Assembly (NCBI GenBank): GCA_019925795.1
Contig: CM034300.1
Location: 37,803,223 to 37,867,222 of the forward strand
Source of the DNA: Dendrobium chrysotoxum
Lineage: Eukaryota; Streptophyta; Magnoliopsida; Asparagales; Orchidaceae
Length of the DNA: 64,000 nucleotides
Direction: 5' to 3'
In this document: piece by piece, positions 1-11,584 of the stretch
Numbering within the stretch: the stretch's first letter is position 1
How the letters are laid out: each line of letters begins with the position of its first letter
Notes under the pieces: model-generated
The model's database searches: none
What the model saw: only the letters and a program-made list of their open reading frames with translations
What the model was told of the DNA's origin: nothing
Position numbers and translations under genes: made by a program

Positions 1-217
1 GGGTTCTCTTTTTTTCACATGGCGCTCCAGCACGGCCTACTGAACCCGGGCAATGCTCGCTCGGCGCGCATCGGGCGAAGAAATCCTCATCGCGGGACCC
101 ATGAAGTGGAACGACATGTCCAAGGATTCGGCCGGGCGGGAATCGCGATAACTTTCTGCTGAGGATTACGTTTCGGCATTATGACCCCATTCCGGAATGC
201 TTTTTCAGAGCCGGAGG

Positions 218-255
218 TGGCGCCGATGCGCCAAAGGCCCATCGGACGGGCTTGC
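218..255 (+). other. Conserved double-hairpin segment of the 5S spacer (representative unit)
   Basis: TGGCGC-CGAT-GCGCCA (218-233) is a perfect 6-bp stem with a CGAT loop. Directly behind it, AGGCCC and GGGCTT pair around an ATCGGAC loop. Both recur in nearly every spacer about 150 bp upstream of the next gene. In other units the arms change together, for example TCGCAC-CGAT-GTGCGA at 8,837-8,852. Function is unknown; see findings. Confidence 0.7.
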
Positions 256-349
256 GCAGCCGAACAGCGCCGTTTCGGTCCCCTACGGTCCGCCGGAATG
301 AAGACGCCCCCAAATCCCCGTTCAGCCGGAGTCTACTTAATTATATTTT

Positions 350-382
350 GACCTCCTGGGAAGTCCTCGTGTTGCACCCCCT
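350..382 (+). pseudogene. 5S rRNA gene, 3' remnant only
   Basis: The spacer motif 'ttatatttt' is joined directly to 'gacctcctgggaagtcc', the last third of the gene. The deletion removes the start-proximal spacer and about the first 88 bases of the gene, including box A, but leaves the C-run and T-run. The unit is therefore transcriptionally dead. Confidence 0.9.
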
Positions 383-729
383 TTTTAAACCGGGATTCTC
401 TTTTTTTCTCATGGCGCTCCAACACGGCCTACTGAACCCCGGCAATGCTCGCTCGGCGCGCATCGGGCGAAGAAATCCTCATCGTGGGACCCCTGAAGGG
501 GAACGGCATGTCCAAGGATTCGGCCGCGCGGGAATCACGATAACTTTCTGCCGAGGATTCCGTTTCGGCATTATGACCCCATTCCGGAATGCTTTTTCAG
601 AGCCGGAGGTGGCGCCGATGTGCTAAAGCCCCATCGGACGGGCTTGCGCAGCCGAACAACGCAGTTTCGGTCCCCAACGGTCCGCCGGAATGAAGACGCC
701 CCCAAATCCCCGTTTAGCCGGAGTCTACT

Positions 730-757
730 TAATTATATTTTTAGACCATATTATTAC
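730..757 (+). promoter_or_regulatory. Upstream 5S promoter region (representative unit)
   Basis: Plant 5S genes use a TATA-like element near -28, a dinucleotide near -12 and C at -1, in addition to internal boxes. Here 'attatattt' lies at about -26 to -18, CC near -12, and C is at -1 before the first G. The same arrangement precedes nearly all copies in the window, including most diverged ones. Confidence 0.75.
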
Positions 758-877
758 GGGTGCGACCATACCAGCACCAGTGCACCGGATCCCATCAGAA
801 CTCCGCAGTTAAGCGTGCTTGGGCGAGAGTAGTACTAGGATGGGTGAACTCCTGGGAAGTCCTCGTGTTGCACCCCC
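758..877 (+). rRNA. 5S ribosomal RNA gene
   Basis: RNA component of the large ribosomal subunit, transcribed by RNA polymerase III with TFIIIA binding inside the gene. The 120-bp sequence begins GGGTGCGACCATACCAGCAC and ends GTGTTGCACCCCC, with ends that pair as helix I. It contains the box A/intermediate element area (AAGCGTGCTTGGGCGAGAG) and box C (GGATGGGTGA). A TATA-like motif lies upstream and a T5 run follows. Against the window consensus the only change is C91A (GTGAACTCC), in the box C neighbourhood. Numbering in later entries counts the first G as 1. Confidence 0.98.
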
Positions 878-882
878 TTTTT
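878..882 (+). terminator. Pol III T-run terminator (representative unit)
   Basis: TTTTT immediately follows the gene's C-run. A second, longer T7 tract (in 'ttctctttttttctcatgg') follows about 15 bp later and would act as a backup. In array II and III units the first run is mostly T6-T7. In the copies at 12,457, 12,952, 15,928 and 16,424 it is broken to TCTTT. Confidence 0.85.
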
Positions 883-1253
883 AAACCGGGGTTCTCTTTT
901 TTTCTCATGGCGCTCCAGCACGGCCTACTGAACCCGGGCAATGCTCGCTCCGCGCGCATCGGGCGAAGAAATCCTCATCGTGGGACCCCTGAAGGGGAAC
1001 GGCATGTCCAAGGATTCGGCCGCGCGGGAATCGCGATAACTTTCTGCTGAGGATTCCGTTTCGGCATTATGACCCCATTCCGGAATGCTTTTTCAGAGCC
1101 GGAGGTGGCGCCGATGCGCCAAAGGCCCATCGGACGGGCTTGCGCAGCCGAACAGCGCCGTTTCGGTCCCCTACGGTCCGCCGGAATGAAGACGCCCCCA
1201 AATCCCCGTTCAGCCGGAGTCTACTTAATTATATTTTGAGACCATATTATTAC

Positions 1254-1373
1254 GGGTGCGACCATACCAGCACCAGTGCACCGGATCCCATCAGAACTCT
1301 GCAGTTAAGCGTGCTTGGGCGAGAGTAGTACTAGGATGGGTGACCTCCTGGGAAGTCCTCGTGTTGCACCCCC
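1254..1373 (+). rRNA. 5S ribosomal RNA gene
   Basis: Full length; one change from consensus, C47T (CTCTGCAG). Confidence 0.97.
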
Positions 1374-1749
1374 TTTTTAAACCGGGATTCTCTTTTTTTC
1401 TCATGGCGCTCCAACACGGCCTACTGAACCCCGGCAATGCTCGCTCGGCGCGCATTGGGCGAAGAAATCCTCATCGTGGGACCCCTGAAGGGGAACGGCA
1501 TGTCCAAGGATTCGGCCGCGCGGGAATCGCGATAACTTTCTGCCGAGGATTCCGTTTCGGCATTATGACCCCATTCCGGAATGCTTTTTCAGAGCCGGAG
1601 GTGGCGCCGATGCGCCAAAGGCCCATCGGACGGGATTGCGCAGCCGAACAGCGCCGTTTCGGTCCCCTACGGTCCGCCGGAATAAAGACGCCCCCAAATC
1701 CCCGTTCAGCCGGAGTCTACTTAATTATATTTTTAGACCATATTATTAC

Positions 1750-1869
1750 GGGTGCGACCATACCAGCACCAGTGCACCGGATCCCATCAGAACTCCACAG
1801 TTAAGCGTGCTTGGGCGAGAGTAGTACTAGGATGGGTGACCTCCTGGGAAGTCCTCGTGTTGCACCCCC
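1750..1869 (+). rRNA. 5S ribosomal RNA gene
   Basis: Full length; G48A (CTCCACAG). This variant is shared with the copy two units on (2,743). Confidence 0.97.
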
Positions 1870-2246
1870 TTTTTAAACCGGGGTTCTCTTTTTTTCTCAT
1901 GGCGCTCCAGCACGGCCTACTGAACCCGGGCAATGCTCGCTCCGGCGCGCATCGGGCGAAGAAATCCTCATCGTGGGACCCCTGAAGGGGAACGGCATGT
2001 CCAAGGATTCGGCCGCGCGGGAATCGCGATAACTTTCTGCTGAGGATTCCGTTTCGGCATTATGACCCCATTCCGGAATGCTTTTTCAGAGCCGGAGGTG
2101 GCGCCGATGCGCCAAAGGCCCATCGGACGGGCTTGCGCAGCCGAACAGCGCCGTTTCGGTCCCCTACGGTCCGCCGGAATGAAGACGCCCCCAAATCCCC
2201 GTTCAGCCGGAGTCTACTTAATTATATTTTGAGACCATATTATTAC

Positions 2247-2366
2247 GGGTGCGACCATACCAGCACCAGTGCACCGGATCCCATCAGAACTCCGCAGTTA
2301 AGCGCGCTTGGGCGAGAGTAGTACTAGGATGGGTGAACTCCTGGGAAGTCCTCGTGTTGCACCCCC
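2247..2366 (+). rRNA. 5S ribosomal RNA gene
   Basis: Full length; T59C (AAGCGCGCTT, in the box A area) and C91A. C91A is shared with the copy at 758. Confidence 0.97.
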
Positions 2367-2742
2367 TTTTTAAACCGGGGTTCTCTTTTTTTCTCATGGC
2401 GCTCCAGCACGTCCTACTGAACCCGGGCAATGCTCGCTCGGCGCGCATCGGACGAAGAAATCCTCATCGTGGGACCCCTGAAGTGGAACGGCATGTCCAA
2501 GGATTCGGCCGCGCGGGAATCGCGATAACTTTCTGCCGAGGATTCCGTTTCGGCATTATGACCCCATTCCGGAATGCTTTTTTAGAGCCGGAGGTGGCGC
2601 CGATGTGCAAAAGGCCCATCGGACGGGCTTGCGCAGCCGAACAGCGCCGTTTCGGTCCCCTACGGTCCGCCGGAATAAAGACGCCCCCAAATCCCCGTTC
2701 AGCCGGAGTCTACTTAATTATATTTTTAGACCATATTATTAC

Positions 2743-2862
2743 GGGTGCGACCATACCAGCACCAGTGCACCGGATCCCATCAGAACTCCACAGTTAAGCG
2801 TGCTTGGGCGAGAGTAGTACTAGGATGGGTGACCTCCTGGGAAGTCCTCGTGTTGCACCCCC
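2743..2862 (+). rRNA. 5S ribosomal RNA gene
   Basis: Full length; G48A, the same variant as at 1,750. Confidence 0.97.
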
Positions 2863-3238
2863 TTTTTGAACCGGGATTCTCTTTTTTTCTCATGGCGCTC
2901 CAGCACGGCCTACTAAACCCAGGCAATGCTCGCTCGGCGCGCATCGGGCGAAGAAATCCTCATCGTGGGACCCCTGAAGGGGAACGACATGTCCAAGGAT
3001 TCGGCCGCGCGGGAATCGGGATAACTTTCTGCCGAGGATTCCGTTTCGGCATTATGACCCCATTCCAGAATGCTTTTTCAGAGCCAGAGGTGGCGCCGAT
3101 GTGCCAAAGGCCCATCGGACGGGCTTGCGCAGTCGAACAGCGCCGTTTCGGTCCCCTACGGTCCGCCGGAATGAAGACGCCCCCAAATCCCCGTTCAGCC
3201 GGAGTCTACTTAATTATATTTTGAGACCATATTATTAC

Positions 3239-3358
3239 GGGTGCGACCATACCAGCACCAGTGCACCGGATCCCATCGGAACTCCGCAGTTAAGCGCGCT
3301 TGGGCGAGAGTAGTACTAGGATGGGTGACCTCCTGGGAAGTCCTCGTGTTGCACCCCC
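3239..3358 (+). rRNA. 5S ribosomal RNA gene
   Basis: Full length; A40G and T59C. Last gene before the assembly gap. Confidence 0.97.
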
Positions 3359-3467
3359 TTTTTAAACCGGGGTTCTCTTTTTTTCTCATGGCGCTCCAGC
3401 ACGGCCTACTGAACCCGGGCAATGCTCGCTCGGCGCGCATCGGACGAAGAAATCCTCATCGTGGACC

Positions 3468-3967
3468 NNNNNNNNNNNNNNNNNNNNNNNNNNNNNNNNN
3501 NNNNNNNNNNNNNNNNNNNNNNNNNNNNNNNNNNNNNNNNNNNNNNNNNNNNNNNNNNNNNNNNNNNNNNNNNNNNNNNNNNNNNNNNNNNNNNNNNNNN
3601 NNNNNNNNNNNNNNNNNNNNNNNNNNNNNNNNNNNNNNNNNNNNNNNNNNNNNNNNNNNNNNNNNNNNNNNNNNNNNNNNNNNNNNNNNNNNNNNNNNNN
3701 NNNNNNNNNNNNNNNNNNNNNNNNNNNNNNNNNNNNNNNNNNNNNNNNNNNNNNNNNNNNNNNNNNNNNNNNNNNNNNNNNNNNNNNNNNNNNNNNNNNN
3801 NNNNNNNNNNNNNNNNNNNNNNNNNNNNNNNNNNNNNNNNNNNNNNNNNNNNNNNNNNNNNNNNNNNNNNNNNNNNNNNNNNNNNNNNNNNNNNNNNNNN
3901 NNNNNNNNNNNNNNNNNNNNNNNNNNNNNNNNNNNNNNNNNNNNNNNNNNNNNNNNNNNNNNNNNNN
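3468..3967. other. Assembly gap (500 N)
   Basis: Exactly 500 N inside the 5S spacer. The flanking bases lie about 207 bp apart in an ordinary unit, so the true missing length should be about 207 bp plus a whole number of 496-bp units. The 500-bp figure looks like a placeholder. Any number of 5S genes may be missing. Confidence 0.95.
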
Positions 3968-4027
3968 GCCCCCAAATCCCCGTTCAGCCGGAGTCTACTT
4001 AATTATATTTTGAGACCATATTATTAC

Positions 4028-4147
4028 GGGTGCGACCATACCAGCACCAGTGCACCGGATCCCATCAGAACTCCGCAGTTAAGCGTGCTTGGGCGAGAGT
4101 AGTACTAGGATGGGTGACCTCCTGGGAAGTCCTCGTGTTGCACCCCC
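4028..4147 (+). rRNA. 5S ribosomal RNA gene (consensus copy)
   Basis: Identical to the window consensus over 120 bp. First gene after the gap. Confidence 0.98.
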
Positions 4148-4522
4148 TTTTTAAACCGGGATTCTCTTTTTTTCTCATGGCGCTCCAGCACGGCCTACTG
4201 AACCCGGCAATGCTCGCTCGGCGCGCATCGGGCGAAGAAATCCTAATCGTGGGACCCCTGAAGGGGAACGACATGTCCAAGGATTCGGCCGCGCAGTAAT
4301 CGCGATAACTTTCTACTGAGGATTCCGTTTCGGCATTATGACCCCATTCCGGAATGCTTTTTCAGAGCCGGAGGTGGCACCGATGTGCTAAAGCCCCATC
4401 GGACGGGCTTGCGCAGCCGAACAGCGCAGTTTCGGTCCCCTAAGGTCCGGCGGAATGAAGACGCCCCCAAATCCCCGTTCAGCCGGAGTCTACTTAATTA
4501 TATTTTGAGACCATATTATTAC

Positions 4523-4642
4523 GGGTGCGACCATACCTGCACCAGTGCACCGGATCCCATCAGAACTCCGCAGTTAAGCGTGCTTGGGCGAGAGTAGTAC
4601 TAGGATGGGTGACCTCCTGGGAAGTCCTCGTGTTGCACCCCC
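4523..4642 (+). rRNA. 5S ribosomal RNA gene
   Basis: Full length; A16T (ATACCTGCAC). Confidence 0.97.
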
Positions 4643-5016
4643 TTTTTAAACCGGGGTTCTCTTTTTTTCTCATGGCGCTCCAGCACGGCCTACTGAACCC
4701 CGGCAATGCTCGCTCGGCGCGCATCGGGCGAAGAAATCCTCATCGTGGGACCCCTGAAAGGGAACGACATGTCCAAGGATTCGGCCGCGCGGGAACCTTG
4801 ATAACTTTCTGCCGAGGATTCCGTTTCGGCATTATGACCCCATTCCAGAATGCTTTTTCAGAGCCAGAGGTGGCGCCGATGCGCCAAAGGCCCATCAGAC
4901 GGGCTTGCGCAGCCGAACAGCGCAGTTTCGGTCCCCTACGGTCCGCCGGAATGAAGACGCCCCCAAATCCCCGTTCAGCCGGAGTCTACTTAATTATATT
5001 TTGAGACATATTATAC

Positions 5017-5136
5017 GGGTGCGACCATACCAGCACCAGTGCACTGGATCCCATCAGAACTCCGCAGTTAAGCGTGCTTGGGCGAGAGTAGTACTAGGAT
5101 GGGTGACCTCCTGGGAAGTCCTCGTGTTGCACCCCC
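5017..5136 (+). rRNA. 5S ribosomal RNA gene
   Basis: Full length; C29T. The upstream region lost 2 bp ('gagacatattatac'), moving the TATA-like element closer to the start. Confidence 0.96.
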
Positions 5137-5513
5137 TTTTTAAAACCGGGGTTCTCTTTTTTTCTCATGGCGCTCCAGCACGGCCTACTGAACCCGGGCA
5201 ATGCTCGCTCGGCGCGCATCGGGCGAAGAAATCCTCATCGTGGGACCCCTGAAGGGGAACGACATGTCCAAGGATTCGGCCGCGCAGGAATCGCGATAAC
5301 TTTCTGCTGAGGATTCCGTTTCGGCATTATGACCCCATTCCGGAATGCTTTTTCAGAGCCAGAGGTGGCGCCGATGCGCCAAAGGCCCATCAGACGGGCT
5401 TGCGCAGCCGAACAGCGCAGTTTCGGTCCCCTACGGTCCGCCGGAATGAAGAGGCCCCCAAATTCCCGTTCAGCCGGAGTCTACTTAATTATATTTTGAG
5501 ACCATATTATTAC

Positions 5514-5633
5514 GGGTGCGACCATACCAGCACCAATGCACCGGATCCCATCAGAACTCCGCAGTCAAGCGTGCTTGGGCGAGAGTAGTACTAGGATGGG
5601 TGACCTCCTGGGAAGTCCTCGTGTTGCACCCCC
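5514..5633 (+). rRNA. 5S ribosomal RNA gene
   Basis: Full length; G23A and T53C. Confidence 0.97.
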
Positions 5634-6009
5634 TTTTTAAACCGGGGTTCTCTTTTTTTCTCATGGCGCTCCAGCACGGCCTACTGAACCCCGGCAATGC
5701 TCGCTCGGCGCGCATCGGGCGAAGAAATCCTCATCGTGGGACCCCTGAAGGGGAACGACATGTCCAAGGATTCGGCCGCGCAGGAATCTTGATAACTTTC
5801 TGCTGAGGATTCCGCTTCGGCATTATGACCCCATTCCAGAATGCTTTTTCAGAGCCGGAGGTGGCACCGATGCGCCAAAGGCCCATCAGACGGGCTTGCG
5901 CAGCCGAACAGCGCAGTTTCGGTCCCCTACGGTCCGCCGGAATGAAGACGCCCCCAAATCCCCGTTCAGCCGGAGTCTACTTAATTATATTTTGAGACCA
6001 TATTATTAC

Positions 6010-6129
6010 GGGTGCGACCATACCAGCACCAGTGCACCGGATCCCATCAGAACTCCGCAGTTAAGCGTGCTTGGGCGAGAGTAGTACTAGGATGGGTGAC
6101 CTCCTGGGAAGTCCTCGTGTTGCACCCCC
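6010..6129 (+). rRNA. 5S ribosomal RNA gene (consensus copy)
   Basis: Identical to the window consensus. Confidence 0.98.
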
Positions 6130-6505
6130 TTTTTAAACCGGGGTTCTCTTTTTTTCTCATGGCGCTCCAGCACGGCCTACTGAACCCCGGCAATTCTCGC
6201 TCGGCGCGCATCGGGCGAACAAATCCTCATCGTGGGACCCCTGAAGGAAAACGACATGTCCAAGGATTCGGCCGCGCAGGAATCTTGATAACTTTCTGCT
6301 GAGGATTCCGTTTCGGCATTATGACCCCATTCCGGAATGCTTTTTCAGAGCCGGAGGTGGCGCCGATGTGCCAAAGGCCCAACGGACGGGCTTGCGCAGC
6401 CGAACATCGCCGTTTCGGTCCCCTACGGTCCGCCGGAATGAAGAGGCCCCCAAATCCCCGTTCAGCCGGAGTCTACTTAATTATATTTTGAGACCATATT
6501 ATTAC

Positions 6506-6625
6506 GGGTGCGACCATACCAGCACCAGTGCCCCGGATCCCATCAGAACTCCGCAGTTAAGCGTGCTTGAGTGAGAGTAGTACTAGGATGGGTGACCTCC
6601 TGGGAAGTCCTCGTGTTGCACCCCC
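6506..6625 (+). rRNA. 5S ribosomal RNA gene
   Basis: Full length; A27C, G65A and C67T. The last two fall in the internal promoter (CTTGAGTGAG). Confidence 0.95.
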
Positions 6626-7001
6626 TTTTTAAACCGGGATTCTCTTTTTTTCTCATGGCGCTCCAGCACGGCCTACTGAACCCCGGCAATGCTCGCTCGG
6701 CGCGCATCGGGCGAAGAAATCCTCATCGTGGGACCCCTGAAGGGGAACGGCATGTCCAAGGATTCGGCCGCGCGGGAATCGCGATAACTTTCTGCCGAGG
6801 ATTCCGTTTCGGCATTATGACCCCATTCCAGAATGCTTTTTCAGAGCCGGAGGTGGCGCTGATGCGCCAAAGGCCCATCGGACGGGCTTGCGCAGCCGAA
6901 CAGCGCCGTTTCGGTCCCCTACGGTCCGCCAGAATGAAGAGGCCCCCAAATCCCCGTTCAGCCGGAGTCTACTTAATTATATTTTGAGACCATATTATTA
7001 C

Positions 7002-7121
7002 GGGTGCGACCATACCAGCACCAGTGCACCGGATCCCATCAGAACTCCGCAGTTAAGCGTGCTTGAGCGAGAGTAGTACTAGGATGGGTGACCTCCTGGG
7101 AAGTCCTCGTGTTGCACCCCC
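7002..7121 (+). rRNA. 5S ribosomal RNA gene
   Basis: Full length; G65A. Confidence 0.97.
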
Positions 7122-7497
7122 TTTTTAAACCGGGATTCTCTTTTTTTCTCATGGCGCTCCAGCACGGCCTACTGAACCCCGGCAATGCTCGCTCGGCGCG
7201 CATCGGGCGAAGAAATCCTCATCGTGGGACCCCTGAAGGGGAACGACATGTCCAAGGATTCGGCCGCGCGGGAATCGCGATAACTTTCTGCCGAGGATTC
7301 CGTTTCGGCATTATGACCCCATTCCGGAATGCTTTTTCAGAGCCGGAGGTGGTGCCGATGCGCCAAAGGCCGATCAGACGGGCTTGCGTAGCCGAATAGT
7401 GCCGTTTCGGTCCCCTACGGTCCGCCGGAATGAAGAGGCCCCCAAATCCCCGTTCAGCCGGAGTCTACTTAATTATATTTTGAGACCATATTATTAC

Positions 7498-7617
7498 GAG
7501 TGCGACCATACCAGCACCAGTGCATCGGATCCCATCAGAACTCCGCAGTTAAGCGTGCTTGGGCGAGAGTAGTACTAGGATGGGTGACCTCCTGGGAAGT
7601 CCTCGTGTTGCACCCCC
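7498..7617 (+). rRNA. 5S ribosomal RNA gene
   Basis: Full length; G2A and C28T. G2A weakens helix I. Confidence 0.96.
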
Positions 7618-7993
7618 TTTTTAAATCGGGGTTCTCTTTTTTTCTCATGGCGCTCCAGCACGGCCTACTGAACCCGGGCAATGCTCGCTCGGCGCGCATC
7701 GGGCGAAGAAATCCTCATCGTGGGACCCCTGAAGGGGAACGACATGTCCAAGGATTCGGCCGCGCAGGAATCGCGATAACTTTCTACTGAGGATTCCGTT
7801 TCGGCATTATGACCCCATTCCGGAATGCTTTTTCAGAGCCGGAGGTGGCGCCGATGTGCTAAAGCCCCATCGGACGGGCTTGCGCAGCCGAACAGCGCAG
7901 TTTCGGTCCCCTACGGTCCACCGGAATGAAGACGCCCCCAAATCCCCGTTCAGCCGGAGTCTACTTAATTATATTTTGAGACCATATTATTAC

Positions 7994-8113
7994 GGGTGCG
8001 ACCATACCAGCACCAGTGCACCGGATCCCATCAGAACTCCGCAGTTAAGCGTGCTTGGGCGAGAGTAGTACTAGGATGGGTGACCTCCTGGGAAGTCCTC
8101 GTGTTGCACCCCC
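7994..8113 (+). rRNA. 5S ribosomal RNA gene (consensus copy)
   Basis: Identical to the window consensus. Confidence 0.98.
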
Positions 8114-8489
8114 TTTTTAAACCGGGATTCTCTTTTTTTCTCATGGCGCTCCAGCACGGCCTACTGAACCCCGGCAATGCTCGCTCGGCGCGCATCGGGC
8201 GAAGAAATCCTCATCGTGGGACCCCTGAAGGGGAACGGCATGTCCAAGGATTCGGCCGCGCGGGAATCGCGATAACTTTCTGCCGAGGATTCCGTTTCGG
8301 CATTATGACCCCATTCCGGAATGCTTTTTCAGAGCCGGAGGTGGCGCTGATGCGCCAAAGGCCCATCGGACGGGCTTGCGCAGCCGAACAGCGCCGTTTC
8401 GGTCCCCTACGGTCTGCCGGAATGAAGAGGCCCCCAAATCCCCGTTCAGCCGGAGTCTACTTAATTATATTTTGAGACCATATTATTAC

Positions 8490-8609
8490 GGGTGCGACCA
8501 TACCAGCACCAATGCACCGGATCCCATCAGAACTCCGCAGTTAAGCATGCTTGGGCGAGAGTAGTACTAGGATGGGTGACCTCCTGGGAAGTCCTCGTGT
8601 TGCACCCCC
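8490..8609 (+). rRNA. 5S ribosomal RNA gene
   Basis: Full length; G23A and G58A. Its downstream spacer carries the 'ggacgcctgaagg' and TCGCAC-CGAT-GTGCGA variants also found after the 12,457 copy. Confidence 0.97.
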
Positions 8610-8984
8610 TTTTTAAACCGGGATTCTCTTTTTTTCTCATGGCGCTCCAGCACGGCCTATTGAACCCCGGCAATGCTCGCTCGGCACGCATCGGGCGAAG
8701 AAATCCTCATCGTGGGACGCCTGAAGGGGAACGGCATGTCCAAGGATTCGGCCGCGCGGGAATCGCGATAACTTTCTGCCGAGGATTCGTTTCGGTATTA
8801 TGACCCCATTTCGGAATGCTTTTTCAGAGCCGGAGGTCGCACCGATGTGCGAAAGCCCCATCGGACGGGCTTTCGCTGCCGAACAGCGCAGTTTCGGTCC
8901 CCTACGGTCCGCCGGAATGAAGAGGCCCCCAAATCCCCTTTCAGCCGGAGTCTACTTAATTATATTTTGAGACCATATTATTAC

Positions 8985-9104
8985 GGGTGCGACCATACCA
9001 GCACCAGTGCATTGGATCCCATCAGAACTCCGCAGTTAAGCGTGCTTGGGCGAGAGTAGTACTAGGATGGGTGACCTCCTGGGAAGTCCTCGTGTTGCAC
9101 CCCC
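8985..9104 (+). rRNA. 5S ribosomal RNA gene
   Basis: Full length; C28T and C29T (GTGCATTGG). This is the founder-type variant that dominates the 10.9-16.9 kb part of the array. Confidence 0.97.
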
Positions 9105-9480
9105 TTTTTAAACCGGGATTCTCTTTTTTTCTCATGGCGCTCCAGCACGGCCTACTGAACCCCGGCAATGCTCGCTCGGCGCGCATCGGGCGAAGAAATC
9201 CTCATCGTGGGACCCCTGAAGGGGAACGGCATGTCCAAGGATTCGGCCGCGCAGGAATCTAGATAACTTTCTGCTGAGGATTCCGTTTCTGCATTATGAC
9301 CCCATTCCGAAATGCTTTTTCAGAGCCAGAGGTGGCACCGATGCGCCAAAGGCCCATCGGACAGGCTTGCGCAGCCGAACAGCGCAGTTTCGGTCCCAAA
9401 AGGTCCGCCGGAATGAAGACGCCCCCAAATCCCCGTTCAGCCGGAGTCTACTTAATTATATTTTGAGACCATATTACTAC

Positions 9481-9600
9481 GAGTGCGACCATACCAGCAC
9501 CAGTGCACCGGATCCCATCAGAACTCCGCAGTTAAGCGTGCTTGGGCGAGAGTAGTACTAGGATGGGTGACCTCCTGGGAAGTCCTCGTGTTGCACCCCC
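9481..9600 (+). rRNA. 5S ribosomal RNA gene
   Basis: Full length; G2A only. Confidence 0.96.
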
Positions 9601-9976
9601 TTTTTAAACCGGGGTTCTCTTTTTTTCTCATGGCGCTCCAGCACGGCCTACTGAACCCGGGCAATGCTCGCTCGGCGCGCATCGGGCGAAGAAATCCTCA
9701 TCGTGGGACCCCTGAAGGGGAACGACATGTCCAAGGATTCGGTCGTGCAGTAATCGCGATAACTTTCTGCTGAGGATTCCGTTTCGGCATTATGACCCCA
9801 TTCCGGAATGCTTTTTCAGAGCCGGAGGTGGCACCGATGCGCCAATGGCCCATCGGACGGGCTTGCGCAGCCGAACATCGCAGTTTCGGTCCCCTAAGGT
9901 CCGGCGGAATGAAGACGCCCCCAAATCCCCGTTCAGCCGGAGTCTACTTAATTATATTTTGAGACCATATTATTAC

Positions 9977-10096
9977 GGGTGCGACCATACCAGCACCAGT
10001 GCACCGGATCCCATCAGAACTCCGCAGTTAAGCATGCTTGGGCGAGAGTAGTACTAGGATGGGTGACCTCCTGGAAAGTCCTCGTGTTGCACCCCC
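9977..10096 (+). rRNA. 5S ribosomal RNA gene
   Basis: Full length; G58A and G99A. Confidence 0.96.
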
Positions 10097-10472
10097 TTTT
10101 TAAACCGGGATTCTCTTTTTTTCTCATGGCACTCCAGCACGGCCTACTGAACCCCGGCAATGCTCGCTCGGCGCGCATCGGGCGAAGAAATCCTCATCGT
10201 GGGACCCCTGAAGGGGAACGGCATGTCCAAAGATTCAGCCGCGCGGGAATCACAATAACTTTCTGCCGAGGATTCCGTTTCGGCATTATGACCCCATTCC
10301 GGAATGCTTTTTCAGAGCCAGAGGTGGCGCCGATGCGCCAAAGGCCCATCAGACGGGCTTGCGCAGCCGAACAGCGCCGTTTCGGTCCCCTATGGTCCGC
10401 CAAAATGAAGAGGCCCCCAAATCCCCGTTCAGCCGGAGTCTACTTAATTATATTTTGAGACCATATTATTAC

Positions 10473-10592
10473 GGGTGCGACCATACCAGCACCAGTGCAC
10501 CGGATCCCATCAGAACTCCGTAGTTAAGCGTGCTTGAGCGAGAGTAGTACTAGGATGCGTGACCTCCTGGGAAGTCCTCGTGTTGCACCCCC
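10473..10592 (+). rRNA. 5S ribosomal RNA gene, variant
   Basis: Full length; C49T, G65A and G86C (GGATGCGTGA, inside box C). Confidence 0.94.
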
Positions 10593-10968
10593 TTTTTAAA
10601 CCGGGATTCTCTTTTTTTCTCATGGCACTCCAGCACGGCCTACTGAACCCCGGCAATGCTCGCTCGGCGCGCATTGGGCGAAGAAATCCTCATCGTGGGA
10701 CCCCTGAAGGGGAACGGCATGTCCAAAGATTCAGCCGCGCGGGAGTCACAATAACTTTCTGCCGAGGATTCCGTTTCGGCATTATGACCCCATTCCGGAA
10801 TGCTTTTTCAGAGCCAGAGGTGGCGCCGATGCGCCAAAGGCCCATCGGACGGGCTTGCGCAGCCGAACAGCGCCGTTTCGGTCCCCTACGGTCCACCGGA
10901 ATGAAGACGCCCCCAAATCCCCGTTCAGCCGAAGTCTACTTAATTATATTTTGAGACCATATTATTAC

Positions 10969-11088
10969 GGGTGCGACCATACCAGCACCAGTGCATTGGA
11001 TCCCATCAGAACTCCGCAGTTAAGCGTGCTTGGGCGAGAGTAGTACTAGGATGGGTGACCTCCTGGGAAGTCCTCGTGTTGCACCCCC
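10969..11088 (+). rRNA. 5S ribosomal RNA gene
   Basis: Full length; C28T and C29T. Confidence 0.97.
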
Positions 11089-11464
11089 TTTTTAATCCGG
11101 GGTTCTCTTTTTTTCTCATGGCGCTCCAGCACGGCCTACTGAACCCCGGCAATACTCGGTCAGCGCGCATCGGGCGAAGAAATCCTCATCGTGGGACCCC
11201 TGAAGGGGAACGGCATGTCCAAGGATTCGGCCGAGCGGGAATCGCGATAACTTTCTGCCGAGGATTCCGTTTCGGCATTATGACCCCATTCCAGAATGCT
11301 TTTTCAGAGCCGGAGGTGGCACCGATGTGCTAAAGCCCCATCGGACGGGCTTGCGCAGCCGAACAGCGCAGTTTCGGTCCCCAACGGTCCGCCGGAATGA
11401 AGACGCCGGCAAATCCCCGTTCAATCGGAGTCTACTTAATTATATTTTGAGACTATATTACTAC

Positions 11465-11584
11465 GGGTGCGACCATACCAGCACCAGTGCACCGGATCCC
11501 ATAAGAACTCCGCAGTTAAGCGTGCTTGGGCGAGAGTAGTACTAGGATGTGTGACCTCCTTGGAAGTCCTCGTGTTGCACCCCC
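11465..11584 (+). rRNA. 5S ribosomal RNA gene, variant
   Basis: Full length; C39A, G86T and G97T. Confidence 0.94.

Noticed and set aside
3241..4102. ORFs of 190-250 codons spanning the first N gap
   Set aside because: Most of their length is N; the rest is 5S repeat.
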